Shown here one piece after another: positions 52,986-61,996 of a DNA stretch of 64,000 bases (positions are counted from its first letter, which is position 1; every line of letters begins with the position of its first letter). The notes beneath the pieces were generated by a model. It was not told the origin of the DNA and did not search any database. It worked only from the letters and a program-made list of their open reading frames with translations. A program made the position numbers and the translations under genes. The DNA lies in the NCBI RefSeq assembly GCF_014384705.1, contig NZ_JACRSN010000007.1, positions 62,001 to 126,000 of the forward strand, in the 5' to 3' direction. Source of the DNA: Yeguia hominis. GTDB lineage: Bacteria; Bacillota; Clostridia; Oscillospirales; Acutalibacteraceae.

Positions 52986-53720
52986 TGCAGACCTCGGCTT
53001 ATAAAAGCGTTCTGCGATTTCCCGAAACTTCTTGTCCAGCTCATTCAGATAGATATTTGCAAGTATTGGAGAACAGATACCACCCTGCGGGGAACCGCTG
53101 TAAGTGGCGTTGTATTTCCAATTCTCGATATACCCAGCTTTCAAAAACTGGCGAATGATGTTCAGAAAACGACTGTCCTTGATTTTCCTGCTCAAAATCT
53201 CAATCAATTTTTCGTGATTGATGTTATCAAAACAACCTTGTATATCGCCCTCGATAAACCAGACCACGCCTGTGAAGTCAGAAGAAATCTGACGGAGTGC
53301 GGTATGACAGCTTTTGCCCGGTCTGAAACCGTGGGAGTGGCTGTCAAAGACAGGTTCATAGATAGCTTCTAAAATCATTCTGACAACTTCTTGCAGGAGC
53401 TTGTCACGGAAAGACGGGATACCCAGCGGACGGAGCTTTCCGTTTTTCTTTGGAATATACTCACGCCTTACAGGATTAGCCTTGTAGGTTCCGTCCTTTA
53501 GTGACTGGATTAACTCTTTTACATAGAAGTCACTGAAACCGTCTGCGGTATCGTCGTCGATACCCTGTGTTGTTGCACCTTTGTTTGCATAAAGTTTCTG
53601 ATAGGCGGCGTAGTAAATATCTTCACGAAGTAAGTATCTGTAAAGTCTTGTGAATACGCCGTCTTTGTGTTCGCTGGAACACTTTTCAATACGCTCTAAA
53701 ATTTCAGATGTCGGTTTCAT
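52980..53720 (-). pseudogene. Truncated group II intron reverse transcriptase (LtrA-like)
   Basis: 246 residues covering the N-terminal part of an intron-encoded RT: GVFTRLYRYLLREDIYYAAY, IPKKNGKLRPLGIPSFRDKL, SHGFRPGKSCHTALRQI, WFIEGDIQGCFDNINHEKL, SPQGGICSPILANIYLNELD. It stops before the YADD box, maturase and endonuclease domains. The intron's 5' ribozyme part is also missing, as an immunity-gene remnant abuts the start. Inactive. Confidence 0.88.
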
Positions 53721-53729
53721 TGAGGTTTC

Positions 53730-54142
53730 TCATAAACTGGCGATAAGCATCTCATTATCGAGTAGTTCGGATAAATAGTCCAACCACATCATTCCGACAT
53801 CTTTAGACATCTTTTTTGTGTACTTTTAACCGCATTCTCCAGCGCGATTGCCAATCCTTCGCCTGAATAGGTTTTTAGTCGTTTTGCAATTGTTATTGCT
53901 CCCGGCCAATTGATATCCTGCAGCCATTCTAATAATTGAGACAAATAAGGTTTTAATTGCATATCAGATTTTTCTGATAAAATGTTTGCGCACTGCTCCC
54001 AAACCGATGGAGGTGCCGGCGGCTGAATCAACAAAGATAAATCGTCGATCTTCTTTGCGAATTTTAGCCCTTCTAATTGAATTTCATCCGGATTTTCCCA
54101 ATTAAGCATTTTATATATTGCGGTCACATCTTGCATATTCAT
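53730..54142 (-). pseudogene. Broken inverted copy of the DUF5071-like immunity gene
   Basis: Matches 44517-44981 almost throughout (MQDVTAIYKMLNWENPDEIQ, LLEWLQDINWPGAITIAKRL). An extra base in the A-rich stretch after KSTQK shifts the frame. Restored, it reads MWLDYLSELLDNEMLIASL and then stops where the RT fragment begins. Confidence 0.85.
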
Positions 54143-54240
54143 TTCCCCATCCCATTTTACAACAACAGATTTAACCGCGGTCGTCCAAACTGAAGATGCG
54201 CCAGCATTGTGCCCATCTTCAAGCGTTCCGCCGTTGCTGC
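54143..54240 (-). pseudogene. Inverted remnant of the cassette 9 tip
   Basis: Reads LEDGHNAGASSVWTTAVKSV, VVKWDGE directly before the immunity pseudogene, the same order as 44420-44517. Everything upstream of it is lost. Confidence 0.75.
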
Positions 54241-54930
54241 AAGGGCGAAGCGCAGGTCGCGGAACACATCAATGGCGTTCTGGCAGTGCGGCTAATCTGG
54301 ATGACGGTGTTGCGCTTGGCCGGTGAGCAGATCTAATCGGTGATTCAGCCCGTCAGCGTTCGTTTCCAACTCCGCCGTAGCCTTCTGCGGTAGCCAGAAC
54401 GTTTCATCTTTGAACACAACATCGCGGAACACTTCCCGTTTTCATCGCTGTAAAGAAGAATTTCTCTCTGCGTTTTCTCCAGTATTTCTCATAATATTCT
54501 TAAAATAAGAACAATTTTAATCATATTGTACATGATTTTTTTAAATCTTACAACCCAAAAAGAGACGCGGGCGGAGAAAAGATTTTCCGCCCGGCCTGTA
54601 TCACCGAGTCAACCTCTCCGCGTTAGTCAGCCAAACCTCGTCAGTTTTATGATCTAGAACATCAATTTTCCACCAGCAGCACGCTTTTTGCATTTAGCTT
54701 CCATACGATTTCTCTGTCTTGTTCACAAACACATGCCCTGTTTGGAAGAAAAAAACAATCTATGTTTCAAATTTTTTTGAAGTACAGAGCAGCAGTATTT
54801 CCTGTATTTTTCGTACTGCAGAACGCCTCTGCAACCTTTGCAAATTGCAAGGTCAGAGGATATGCGGCGAAACAAGAAGAACTTGATTTCTTTTTAGCTT
54901 TATGATTTATTCAATAAAAATAAAAAATGA
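54241..54930. other. Degenerate intergenic stretch
   Basis: No gene I can support. 54250-54480 has the look of a decayed coding segment (minus-strand FKDETFWLPQKATAELETNA is readable). Two GC-rich palindromes occur: CGGGCGG...CCGCCCG around 54571-54596, and a long imperfect one around 54828-54862 (ACCTTTGCAAATTGCAAGGT). Otherwise nothing. Confidence 0.45.
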
Positions 54931-54933
54931 AAA

Positions 54934-54962
54934 TTGACATCCGCAAAAAGAATTGATACAAT
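54934..54962 (+). promoter_or_regulatory. Probable cas3 promoter
   Basis: TTGACA (54934-54939), exactly 17 nt, TACAAT (54957-54962). It lies about 520 nt before cas3, with no other forward gene in between. Confidence 0.62.
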
Positions 54963-54969
54963 TTAAATA

Positions 54970-55481
54970 TTAAATATCAAAAAAACGCAGAACTTGTAGT
55001 AAATAAAACCTTTTTGCTGCAAATCCGAATATTAAAAGCGCCTGACACCAAAGGCTGTACCCTACCTGATATCAATTCACGAATACAAGAGACGATTGAA
55101 TTTCTTTATTAAGGCCCAAAGCAGATGTGTTTTCTAACTGCTGGAGATTGTGAAAATCAGCGTGCCAAGGCTCTCTGTCATTTTGCGGCTCTACCGGCAT
55201 TTTTGTAAATTCAGCAGCAAAGCCATCGGCGGCAGCTTTAAAAACTCCGACACGGAAATTGGCATCTAACGCGCAGGCGATCCGTTTCCAGCCTGTGCCC
55301 ACATGGAAAACCCCCGAGGCGACTCGGACGCTGTGCAGCACGCACTGGCCGAGTTGCTAAAATGGAGGACTTCTGAAAATCGGCTGCGGACGTTGCACGG
55401 CTTCTGTTTGGAACGCAAGCTGACAAGCACCGCAAATTTACATAGCCAAGGCACTGCTACGAAGTGCAGATGGGATGCAAT
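54970..55481 (+). other. Long leader before cas3 with antisense gene remnant
   Basis: About 510 nt without a supportable forward gene. On the minus strand 55072-55341 reads WKRIACALDANFRVGVFKAA, ADGFAAEFTKMPVEPQND, a plausible scrap of a carbohydrate-binding or glycosidase-type protein. It has no ribosome site and is cut at both ends. Confidence 0.4.
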
Positions 55482-57701
55482 ATGGACAAGACGAAAGAAT
55501 ATTATGCAAAATCCAAAAACGCAGAGGGTCACCAGGAAACTGTACAAGCACATTTGCAGAATGTCGCCGATTTGGCGAAAAAATTTGGAACGTCTTGCGG
55601 GCTGGATCCTGCCGCTCGACTGGCAGGACAGACACACGACTTCGGGAAATATACCTTATTGTTTCAGGATGTCATCAAGGGCATCCGGACAGGGATCGAC
55701 CACGCTATGGGCGGCGCTTGCTTCTTAGAAAATGTTTATAAAGGCAGCGCCGGCATTCGCCCCGTGATTGAAGCCGTCAATGGCCATCACGATGGTCTTG
55801 TGACATATGATGCCATTAAACCGGAACTGCACGCCATGGTGGATAAAACCAAAAACGCCCGGGGCAATGACGGAAAAACGCCGTCCATTGAAAACGTCGA
55901 CCAACTCAAGGAAGCGGCACGGGCATTCACAGCGGATTTCCCTGATTTCCGTCCGCCGCGGCTTCCCGCTCCGCCCACTGCCGAATTGGAGTCGATGCTG
56001 TATACCCGGATGCTGTTTTCCTGTCTGGTAGATGCGGACTATACGGCCTCCGCACTAAATGACGACGGCGCCTATCTGGACCGCGCAGAGGACAATTATT
56101 TTGAGCCGCAAATGCTTCTGAAAAAGCTGTATGCCTACCGGGACAACATCAAACAAAAATCCACGGCGGATAGAATCCTGAACGCCTATCGGGACGAGGT
56201 TTTTGACCAATGCGGAAAAATGGGTGAGAAACCCGAAGGACTCTATACGCTCACAGCCCCTACCGGAACCGGAAAAACACTCGCGCTGCTGCATTTTGCC
56301 TTGCGGCACTGTGCGCAATACGGCAAAAAACGGATTATCATTGTCCTTCCGTTCCTGACGCTGGCCGAACAAAATGCGGCAACTTATGCAAAAATTGTTC
56401 CCGGCGTTTTGGTGGACCACAGCCAAAGCGACCTGCCGGATAAGGCACGGGAACTGGCCGCCCGGTGGAGCGCACCGGTTATCATCACCACTTCCGTTCG
56501 TTTTTTTGAATCTCTATTTTCAGACCGGCCTACCGTATGCCGCAAGCTTCACAACATCGCGGACAGTGTTGTGGTGTTCGACGAGGCGCAAAGTCTGCCT
56601 GCCAATCTGACCTCTGCCACACTTCGAACGGTAAACGAGCTGTGCGCCCGATACCACACCACCATGGTGTTCTCTTCGGCGACGCAGCCGGATTTTTCTG
56701 CCCGAAAAGACCTGGATTGGACACCACGGGAGATTCTCCCGGAACACGCAAAAATGTTCAAAGCTTTGCAGCGGGTGGATGTGGAATGGCGCATCCAGAA
56801 AGAAACGCCCTTAGCGTCCATCGCAGCGGAAATGGCTAAGCAGGATAGCGTCTGTACGATTGTCAATCTGCGCCGCCATGCGCGGGCGGTCGCCAGTGAA
56901 CTGTCCCGACTCTGCCCAGAAGATACGGTCTTCTTTCTTACAACGGATTTATGCCCGGCCCATCGAAGCAGACAAATCCAAACCATTCGCGAGCGGCTGG
57001 ACAAGAAGCTGCCCTGCCGGGTGGTGGCGACGCAGTGCATCGAGGCCGGGGTAGACCTAGACTTTGGGGCCCTGTACCGTGCACTGGCCCCGTTGGACGC
57101 CATCGTTCAGGCCGCTGGACGATGCAACCGAAACGGCCGCGACCGGGCGGGTCATATGGTCGTTTTCTGCCCCGAGGACAGCCGCATGCCCTATCCGGAT
57201 GAATGGTACAACAATGCTGCAGCGACGGTGCAGGAGATGGAACCGCCTTTTTCGATCCATGACCCGGAGAAGATTCGGGAATACTACCAGCGGCTGTTTG
57301 ACGACGCGAAAGACAAGGCGAAGCTGCGAAAAGCCATCGAGGCTCGATCTTTTGCGCAAACAGCAGCGGAGTACAAGCTGATCGAGAACACCGGCGCGCA
57401 AGTCATTGTCCCTTATGCCGGAGCGCAGGAACTGTATGCGCGTATCGCCGAACAGATGCGGACGATGGGGATCACCAGTGCGCTGCTGAAGGAGGCCGCC
57501 CCCATCACCATGACCTGCTTTGCCAAAAATTTAAATATCTATGCGGAAGAAATCCCCTTTGCCCATCACGGAAAAAAATCCGTAGGCGATCAAATTTCGG
57601 GCAGCCATATCTATCTGCTTCGTCCGCAGTATGAATCCTTCTATTCTGCGGAATTGGGGCTGCATTTGCCTCAAGAGAATCAATTTGACTCCATATTTTA
57701 A
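55482..57701 (+). CDS. cas3: CRISPR-associated helicase-nuclease Cas3 (type I-C)
   Basis: 739 residues from ATG 55482; an in-frame ATG at 55464 is less likely because MDKTKEYYAKSKN is the usual start. N-terminal HD nuclease with His24, His52-Asp53 (LAGQTHDFGKY). Superfamily 2 helicase with Walker A TAPTGTGKT near residue 257, DEAQ box (VVFDEAQSLP) near 366 and motif VI QAAGRCNRNGR. It is recruited by Cascade to unwind and degrade the target DNA. It has its own promoter and a terminator-like palindrome after it, so it is regulated apart from the other cas genes. Confidence 0.96.
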   Translation: MDKTKEYYAKSKNAEGHQETVQAHLQNVADLAKKFGTSCGLDPAARLAGQTHDFGKYTLLFQDVIKGIRTGIDHAMGGACFLENVYKGSAGIRPVIEAVNGHHDGLVTYDAIKPELHAMVDKTKNARGNDGKTPSIENVDQLKEAARAFTADFPDFRPPRLPAPPTAELESMLYTRMLFSCLVDADYTASALNDDGAYLDRAEDNYFEPQMLLKKLYAYRDNIKQKSTADRILNAYRDEVFDQCGKMGEKPEGLYTLTAPTGTGKTLALLHFALRHCAQYGKKRIIIVLPFLTLAEQNAATYAKIVPGVLVDHSQSDLPDKARELAARWSAPVIITTSVRFFESLFSDRPTVCRKLHNIADSVVVFDEAQSLPANLTSATLRTVNELCARYHTTMVFSSATQPDFSARKDLDWTPREILPEHAKMFKALQRVDVEWRIQKETPLASIAAEMAKQDSVCTIVNLRRHARAVASELSRLCPEDTVFFLTTDLCPAHRSRQIQTIRERLDKKLPCRVVATQCIEAGVDLDFGALYRALAPLDAIVQAAGRCNRNGRDRAGHMVVFCPEDSRMPYPDEWYNNAAATVQEMEPPFSIHDPEKIREYYQRLFDDAKDKAKLRKAIEARSFAQTAAEYKLIENTGAQVIVPYAGAQELYARIAEQMRTMGITSALLKEAAPITMTCFAKNLNIYAEEIPFAHHGKKSVGDQISGSHIYLLRPQYESFYSAELGLHLPQENQFDSIF

Positions 57702-57708
57702 TTGCAGC

Positions 57709-57747
57709 AATGCACTAATTATCCAAAAGGCAGATAATTAGTGCATT
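57709..57747 (+). terminator. Palindrome after cas3, probable terminator
   Basis: A perfect 15-bp inverted repeat (57709-57723 with 57733-57747), 9-nt loop, followed by ATTATTG. The T-tract is weak. Confidence 0.6.
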
Positions 57748-57760
57748 ATTATTGTAAAAA

Positions 57761-57793
57761 ATGATTGACAAAATGTAGATTGTCAATCATACT
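57761..57793 (+). promoter_or_regulatory. Cas operon promoter overlapped by a palindromic operator
   Basis: TTGACA (57765-57770), 17 nt, CATACT (57788-57793) as a weak -10. A perfect 10-bp inverted repeat ATGATTGACA (57761-57770) / TGTCAATCAT (57781-57790) covers the -35 and spacer, so a repressor site is likely. It lies about 120 nt before cas5. Confidence 0.5.
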
Positions 57794-57911
57794 GTTATTA
57801 TGGCTAATTTAGCCGACGGGTAGAAAAATTAATAGAAAAAAGGATCAAATTATTTGTCTGCTCTGTTCTCTAAATGAGGCAGAGCACACAAATCATGGAG
57901 GTGAATTGTAT

Positions 57912-58559
57912 TTGAGAGAAATCAACATTGAGGTTTGGGGAGACTTTGCCTGTTTCTCAATGCCCTTCGCACGGGTGGAAAGGCTGACTTACCCATTCCC
58001 CACCCCCTCTGCTGCCAGAGGAGTCCTCTCCGCGCTTTATCTTAAGCCGAAGGAGTTTCGCTGGCAAATCAATCGCATTGAGGTGCTGCATCCCATCCGT
58101 TACATCAATTTCAAGCGCAATGAGGTCAAGTGCACCGTTGGTTCAGAGCCCATCTTCACGGATGAGGAACGAACCCAGCGGCAAACGACCGCTTTGCAGA
58201 ATGTGCGCTATCGGATTGCAGTATCCATTGTGCCCCGCCCGGCCTTTACGGGGAAAGAGGCGCAATTGTACGAGCAAGCCCTGCGGCGCATCCGCGGAGG
58301 AAAATGCTATTTTCAGCCGTCGCTGGGGCTGCGGGAGTTTGCCTGCTATTTTGAGGAAAGCGACGGCACACGCCCGCCCATCCAGGCGTCTTTGGACGCG
58401 GGACTGATGGTTTACGACCTGTTTACACCGGAGGATGTGGCGGTCACCAAAAAAACAAAAATCCAAATGTCCCTGTTCCACGCAGTCATGAAAGACGGCG
58501 TCATTTTGATTCCGCCCTATGACAGCCCGGAGGTTTTGAAGGGAGGCAGCCTATGCTGA
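57912..58559 (+). CDS. cas5c: Type I-C Cas5 (Cas5c/Cas5d)
   Basis: 215 residues from TTG 57912, giving the usual REINIEVWGDFACFSMPF start; TTG 57906 is the alternative. GGAGGTG is upstream. The RAMP fold's PTPSAARGVLSALYLKP and the Gly-rich GGKCYFQPSLGLREFACYF match Cas5c. In type I-C this protein replaces Cas6: it cuts the precursor crRNA and holds the 5' tag. It overlaps cas8c by 7 nt. Confidence 0.94.
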   Translation: MREINIEVWGDFACFSMPFARVERLTYPFPTPSAARGVLSALYLKPKEFRWQINRIEVLHPIRYINFKRNEVKCTVGSEPIFTDEERTQRQTTALQNVRYRIAVSIVPRPAFTGKEAQLYEQALRRIRGGKCYFQPSLGLREFACYFEESDGTRPPIQASLDAGLMVYDLFTPEDVAVTKKTKIQMSLFHAVMKDGVILIPPYDSPEVLKGGSLC

Positions 58560-60328
58560 AAGCGCTCTATGACTACGGGGTGCGCCGCCAGTTGGCGCTG
58601 CCGCCAGGGTTTGTAGAAAAAACCGTCAAAGCCTACATTTCTCTCTCTGAAAATGACGACCAGTTCCATATTTATCTGGGAGACAGCGAGCCCGTCCCCT
58701 GCCCAGACATCGGCAGTCTGGCTAACGGCAGGAACAAGAGCAATGTCTTGGTGGAAAAGCGCTCTGTTGTGATTCCTGAAGGCCCCAGCGACAAGCATGC
58801 TTTTTTCCTGACAACACTCCGCGACGCAGCGGAAGCAGAGCCCCTGCTGAAAACCTGCGTCCATGCATTGGAAACCCCAGAGACCGCAGCGGCCATCCGA
58901 ACGGAATTAGACCGGGCGAAAATTAAGCCGGGAGATCGCATTTCCTTCCGGGTCAATGGGCAATCTGTGCTTCGGTCTGAACAGATCCGCCATTGGTGGC
59001 AGGAATACCGAAAGCAGTTTTCCGGTGGAGAGGAGCGACCCTCAGCGCTGTGTCTGATCACCGGCGAGCCGACGGTACCCATGATCACCACCACACCCAT
59101 ACAAGGATTGCGGGTGGTCGGAGGCCACGCAAGCGGAGATGCACTGATCTGCTTCGACAAAACGGCCTTTTGCTCTTACAACCAGAAAAAAGCGGCCAAC
59201 GCTCCGATCTCCGAGGCTGCTTTCTGCGTGGTAAAGGCGGCGCTGGACGACCTGCTCAAGGATGCGCCCATCCTGGCAGGCATGAAGTTCGTCCACTGGT
59301 TTGACCGGGAGATCGTTCCGGAGGAGGACCCGCTCCGCACCATTGATCTCGGATTCGAACCGCCGGAAGAAGAGGAAAAAGCCCCCATCAATCTGTTTGA
59401 GAGGCGGCGCAGCGCAAACAAGGTTCCCGAAAGCGTCTATTCCGGACAGGCTGCCCCCGATTTGGACAGCGCATCCTATTACATCTTGCTGCTGAGCGGT
59501 GTAAACGGCCGCATCATGATCCGCAAGTATGACCGGGGCAACTACGCCGATTTGCGCCGCAGCCTACAGCTGTGGTATGACGATCTGGCACTGACCAATC
59601 AAAGCGGCACCGGAAACATCCGGCCCGCAAAACTGACCGCGCGTCTGCTTCGCCTTTTGAAATTCCAAAAAAACGACAGCCGGCCTTTTGACAGGCTGTC
59701 GAAGGAGCTGGCCGGGGTCACGCCGACAGTGATCCAGGCTATTCTGTCAGGCGGACGTCTGCCGGATGCTATTGCAGCAAAGGCCTTAGCCTATATCCGT
59801 TCCGAGCTGCTGGCAAACGACGACATCGGCACCCAAAGCACCCAAAATAACCTGCCCAACAGTCTGGCCTGTCAATGGCTGAAGGTTTGGCTGCTGCGCA
59901 AAAACCGAATCTATCATCAGGAGGTACCGATCTTGGAAGAATATAATTTCAACCTTTCCAACGCCGCCTATCACTGCGGCGGATTGATGGCTATTTATGC
60001 AGCCATCCAGAAAAAGGCCATGCCCGATGTCAACACCGGAATTGTGGAGCGGTATTATGCCTCCGCCATTCAAATGCCTGCACTGGTCATCGGCCAACTC
60101 AGCAGCCGTTCCAATCACCATTTAGAAAAGATAGAGAACAACCGGCTTGCCGAGAAGTACCGGGAAAAACTGCAGGAAGTCTCCGTTGCCCTGGGGACAG
60201 ATATCCCTGCCACGCTGGACCTGGAGCAGCAGTCCTATTTTGCCCTGGGCTACTATCAGATGGGCGCAAAACTCAATCAGGAGAAGATTCAAAACGCTGC
60301 CGCTAAAGAAAAGGCGGCTGAAGAATAA
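58553..60328 (+). CDS. cas8c: Type I-C Cascade large subunit Cas8c (Csd1)
   Basis: 591 residues, ATG inside the end of cas5c with GGGAGG upstream. N-terminal MLKALYDYGVRRQLALPPGF and the later CLITGEPTVPMITTTPIQGL, ADLRRSLQLWYDDL and AYHCGGLMAIYAAIQK are family features. It recognises the PAM and helps recruit Cas3. Length fits the family. Confidence 0.95.
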   Translation: MLKALYDYGVRRQLALPPGFVEKTVKAYISLSENDDQFHIYLGDSEPVPCPDIGSLANGRNKSNVLVEKRSVVIPEGPSDKHAFFLTTLRDAAEAEPLLKTCVHALETPETAAAIRTELDRAKIKPGDRISFRVNGQSVLRSEQIRHWWQEYRKQFSGGEERPSALCLITGEPTVPMITTTPIQGLRVVGGHASGDALICFDKTAFCSYNQKKAANAPISEAAFCVVKAALDDLLKDAPILAGMKFVHWFDREIVPEEDPLRTIDLGFEPPEEEEKAPINLFERRRSANKVPESVYSGQAAPDLDSASYYILLLSGVNGRIMIRKYDRGNYADLRRSLQLWYDDLALTNQSGTGNIRPAKLTARLLRLLKFQKNDSRPFDRLSKELAGVTPTVIQAILSGGRLPDAIAAKALAYIRSELLANDDIGTQSTQNNLPNSLACQWLKVWLLRKNRIYHQEVPILEEYNFNLSNAAYHCGGLMAIYAAIQKKAMPDVNTGIVERYYASAIQMPALVIGQLSSRSNHHLEKIENNRLAEKYREKLQEVSVALGTDIPATLDLEQQSYFALGYYQMGAKLNQEKIQNAAAKEKAAEE

Positions 60329-60342
60329 GAGGAGGGCATATC

Positions 60343-61341
60343 ATGGCTATTCAGAACAGATACGAATTCCTGTATTATATCGCGTGCACCAACTGCAACC
60401 CAAATGGCGATCCTGACATGGGCAATATGCCCCGGATTGATCCCCAGACCATGCAGGGGTTCATCACCGATGCCGCTACTAAGCGCCGCATCCGCAACTA
60501 TGTGGAGCTCGCCCACCGGGGTGAACCCGGCATGAACATCATCATCCAACAGGCCACCAACATCAACCGCCATATTGCCGAGGCTAAGCGGGCCGCCGGT
60601 GTGGAGAATTGCGCCAAGGCCAAGGAGGCTGTTTACGCAGGCAGGCAAAAAGCCTGCGAGCTCTTCTACGATGTGCGCACTTTCGGCGCGGTCATGTCCA
60701 CAGGTCCCAATGCCGGACAGGTGCGAGGCCCTGTACAGATCACCTATGGAAAAAGCCTGGATCCCGTCCTTCCGCTGGATATTTCCATCACACGCATGGC
60801 GGTTGCGGACAAGATAAAGGATGACGCCACCGTAGAAGACTATAAAGCCTGGGAAGATGCCCAGTCGGAGGATAAGCTCCGCACCATGGGCCGCAAGCAG
60901 ATCATCCCATTTGGTCTGTACGAGGTTCGTGGATTCGTAAGCGCCAATCTGGCCGAGGAAACAGGATTTGACCAAGCGGATCTCAATATCCTTTTTGAGG
61001 CTATTTTGAACATGTATGAGCATGACCACTCCGCCAGTAAGGGCGAGATGGCCGTGGTTTCTCCGCTGATTATTTTTAAGCACATCGGTACGGATAGTGA
61101 CGCGGCTCAGAGGGTTCGCCAAGCAAAGCTGGGCTGCGCCCCAGCCCACAAGCTTTTTGATCTGGTGAAGGTCGTCAAAAAGGACAACGTGTCTTATCCC
61201 CGAAGCTATCGAGATTACACCGCCGTGATTTCCCTGGACAAGGTGCCCAAAGGCGTGCAGGTGGGCTTCAAGCCCAGCGCTTTTGAGCCGGTAGTTTGGG
61301 ATGCACTTCCCGCAGACGAAGACTGGTTCCGCCATGGATGA
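60343..61341 (+). CDS. cas7c: Type I-C Cascade backbone subunit Cas7 (Csd2)
   Basis: 332 residues; GAGGAGG before the ATG. NCNPNGDPDMGNMPRIDPQT, DAATKRRIRNYV and VRTFGAVMSTGPNAGQVRGP are hallmark Cas7c blocks. Multiple copies coat the crRNA spacer. The end overlaps cas4 (ATGGATGA). Confidence 0.97.
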   Translation: MAIQNRYEFLYYIACTNCNPNGDPDMGNMPRIDPQTMQGFITDAATKRRIRNYVELAHRGEPGMNIIIQQATNINRHIAEAKRAAGVENCAKAKEAVYAGRQKACELFYDVRTFGAVMSTGPNAGQVRGPVQITYGKSLDPVLPLDISITRMAVADKIKDDATVEDYKAWEDAQSEDKLRTMGRKQIIPFGLYEVRGFVSANLAEETGFDQADLNILFEAILNMYEHDHSASKGEMAVVSPLIIFKHIGTDSDAAQRVRQAKLGCAPAHKLFDLVKVVKKDNVSYPRSYRDYTAVISLDKVPKGVQVGFKPSAFEPVVWDALPADEDWFRHG

Positions 61342-61996
61342 TCACGATCCGATCTCCCTTTCTCTGCTGTCCCAAGCCGGATTTTGCCTGCGGCGGGCTG
61401 CGCTGCTGACCAACGAGCAAGTCTGGTTAGAAAACGCAGACACCGCCAAAGGCCGGGCCGAGCACGAGCAGGTTCACACCCAGCGGATCGAGCGCCGGGG
61501 AAACTCCGCAAAGCTGTATGAATTTCCTGTTTTTTCCCAGGTTTTGGGGATCGCCGGAAAATGTGACTGCATCGAGGCAGAAGCCGCCCCCCAAGGATGC
61601 CGGATAACCGCACTGGATTTTCCAGTGCGGCTATATCCCGTTGAATATAAGCACGGGCGACTCCGGTCGGAACGGGAATATGAAATACAGCTTTGTGCGC
61701 AGGCCATGTGCCTGGAGGAGATGTTTCAGACACAGATTCCGGAGGGAGCCATCTACTATATTACCTCCCACCGCCGATACCCGGTTTCCTTTACGGCGGA
61801 GCTGCGCAAACTGGTAAAAACGACGATTCAAAAAATTGAATTGCTCCGCCGCAGTTTTTCCATTCCGCCGGCAGAGTACGGCGCAAAGTGCAGGGCCTGT
61901 TCCCTGCAGGAGCACTGTTTGCCCGATGTACAGCGCTCTGCTTTGGGATATTGTACCCAGCTCCGCAAAGAGGCGATGGAGGATGACGAACTATGA
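61334..61996 (+). CDS. cas4: Cas4 nuclease for spacer acquisition
   Basis: 220 residues from ATG 61334, overlapping the cas7 stop. RecB-like nuclease: Cys in QAGFCLRRAALL, acidic and lysine residues in ALDFPVRLYPVEYKHGRL, and the C-terminal cluster KCRACSLQEHCLP for an Fe-S centre. It trims prespacers and selects for PAM. The stop overlaps cas1 by 4 nt (ATGA). Confidence 0.95.
   Translation: MDDHDPISLSLLSQAGFCLRRAALLTNEQVWLENADTAKGRAEHEQVHTQRIERRGNSAKLYEFPVFSQVLGIAGKCDCIEAEAAPQGCRITALDFPVRLYPVEYKHGRLRSEREYEIQLCAQAMCLEEMFQTQIPEGAIYYITSHRRYPVSFTAELRKLVKTTIQKIELLRRSFSIPPAEYGAKCRACSLQEHCLPDVQRSALGYCTQLRKEAMEDDEL

Noticed and set aside
52980..53720. Retron or diversity-generating retroelement that edits the tips
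   Set aside because: The RT is a truncated LtrA-type group II protein without YADD, and no template/variable repeat pair is visible.
60289..61335. 348-residue minus-strand frame
   Set aside because: Antisense to cas7c; no motifs and no ribosome site.
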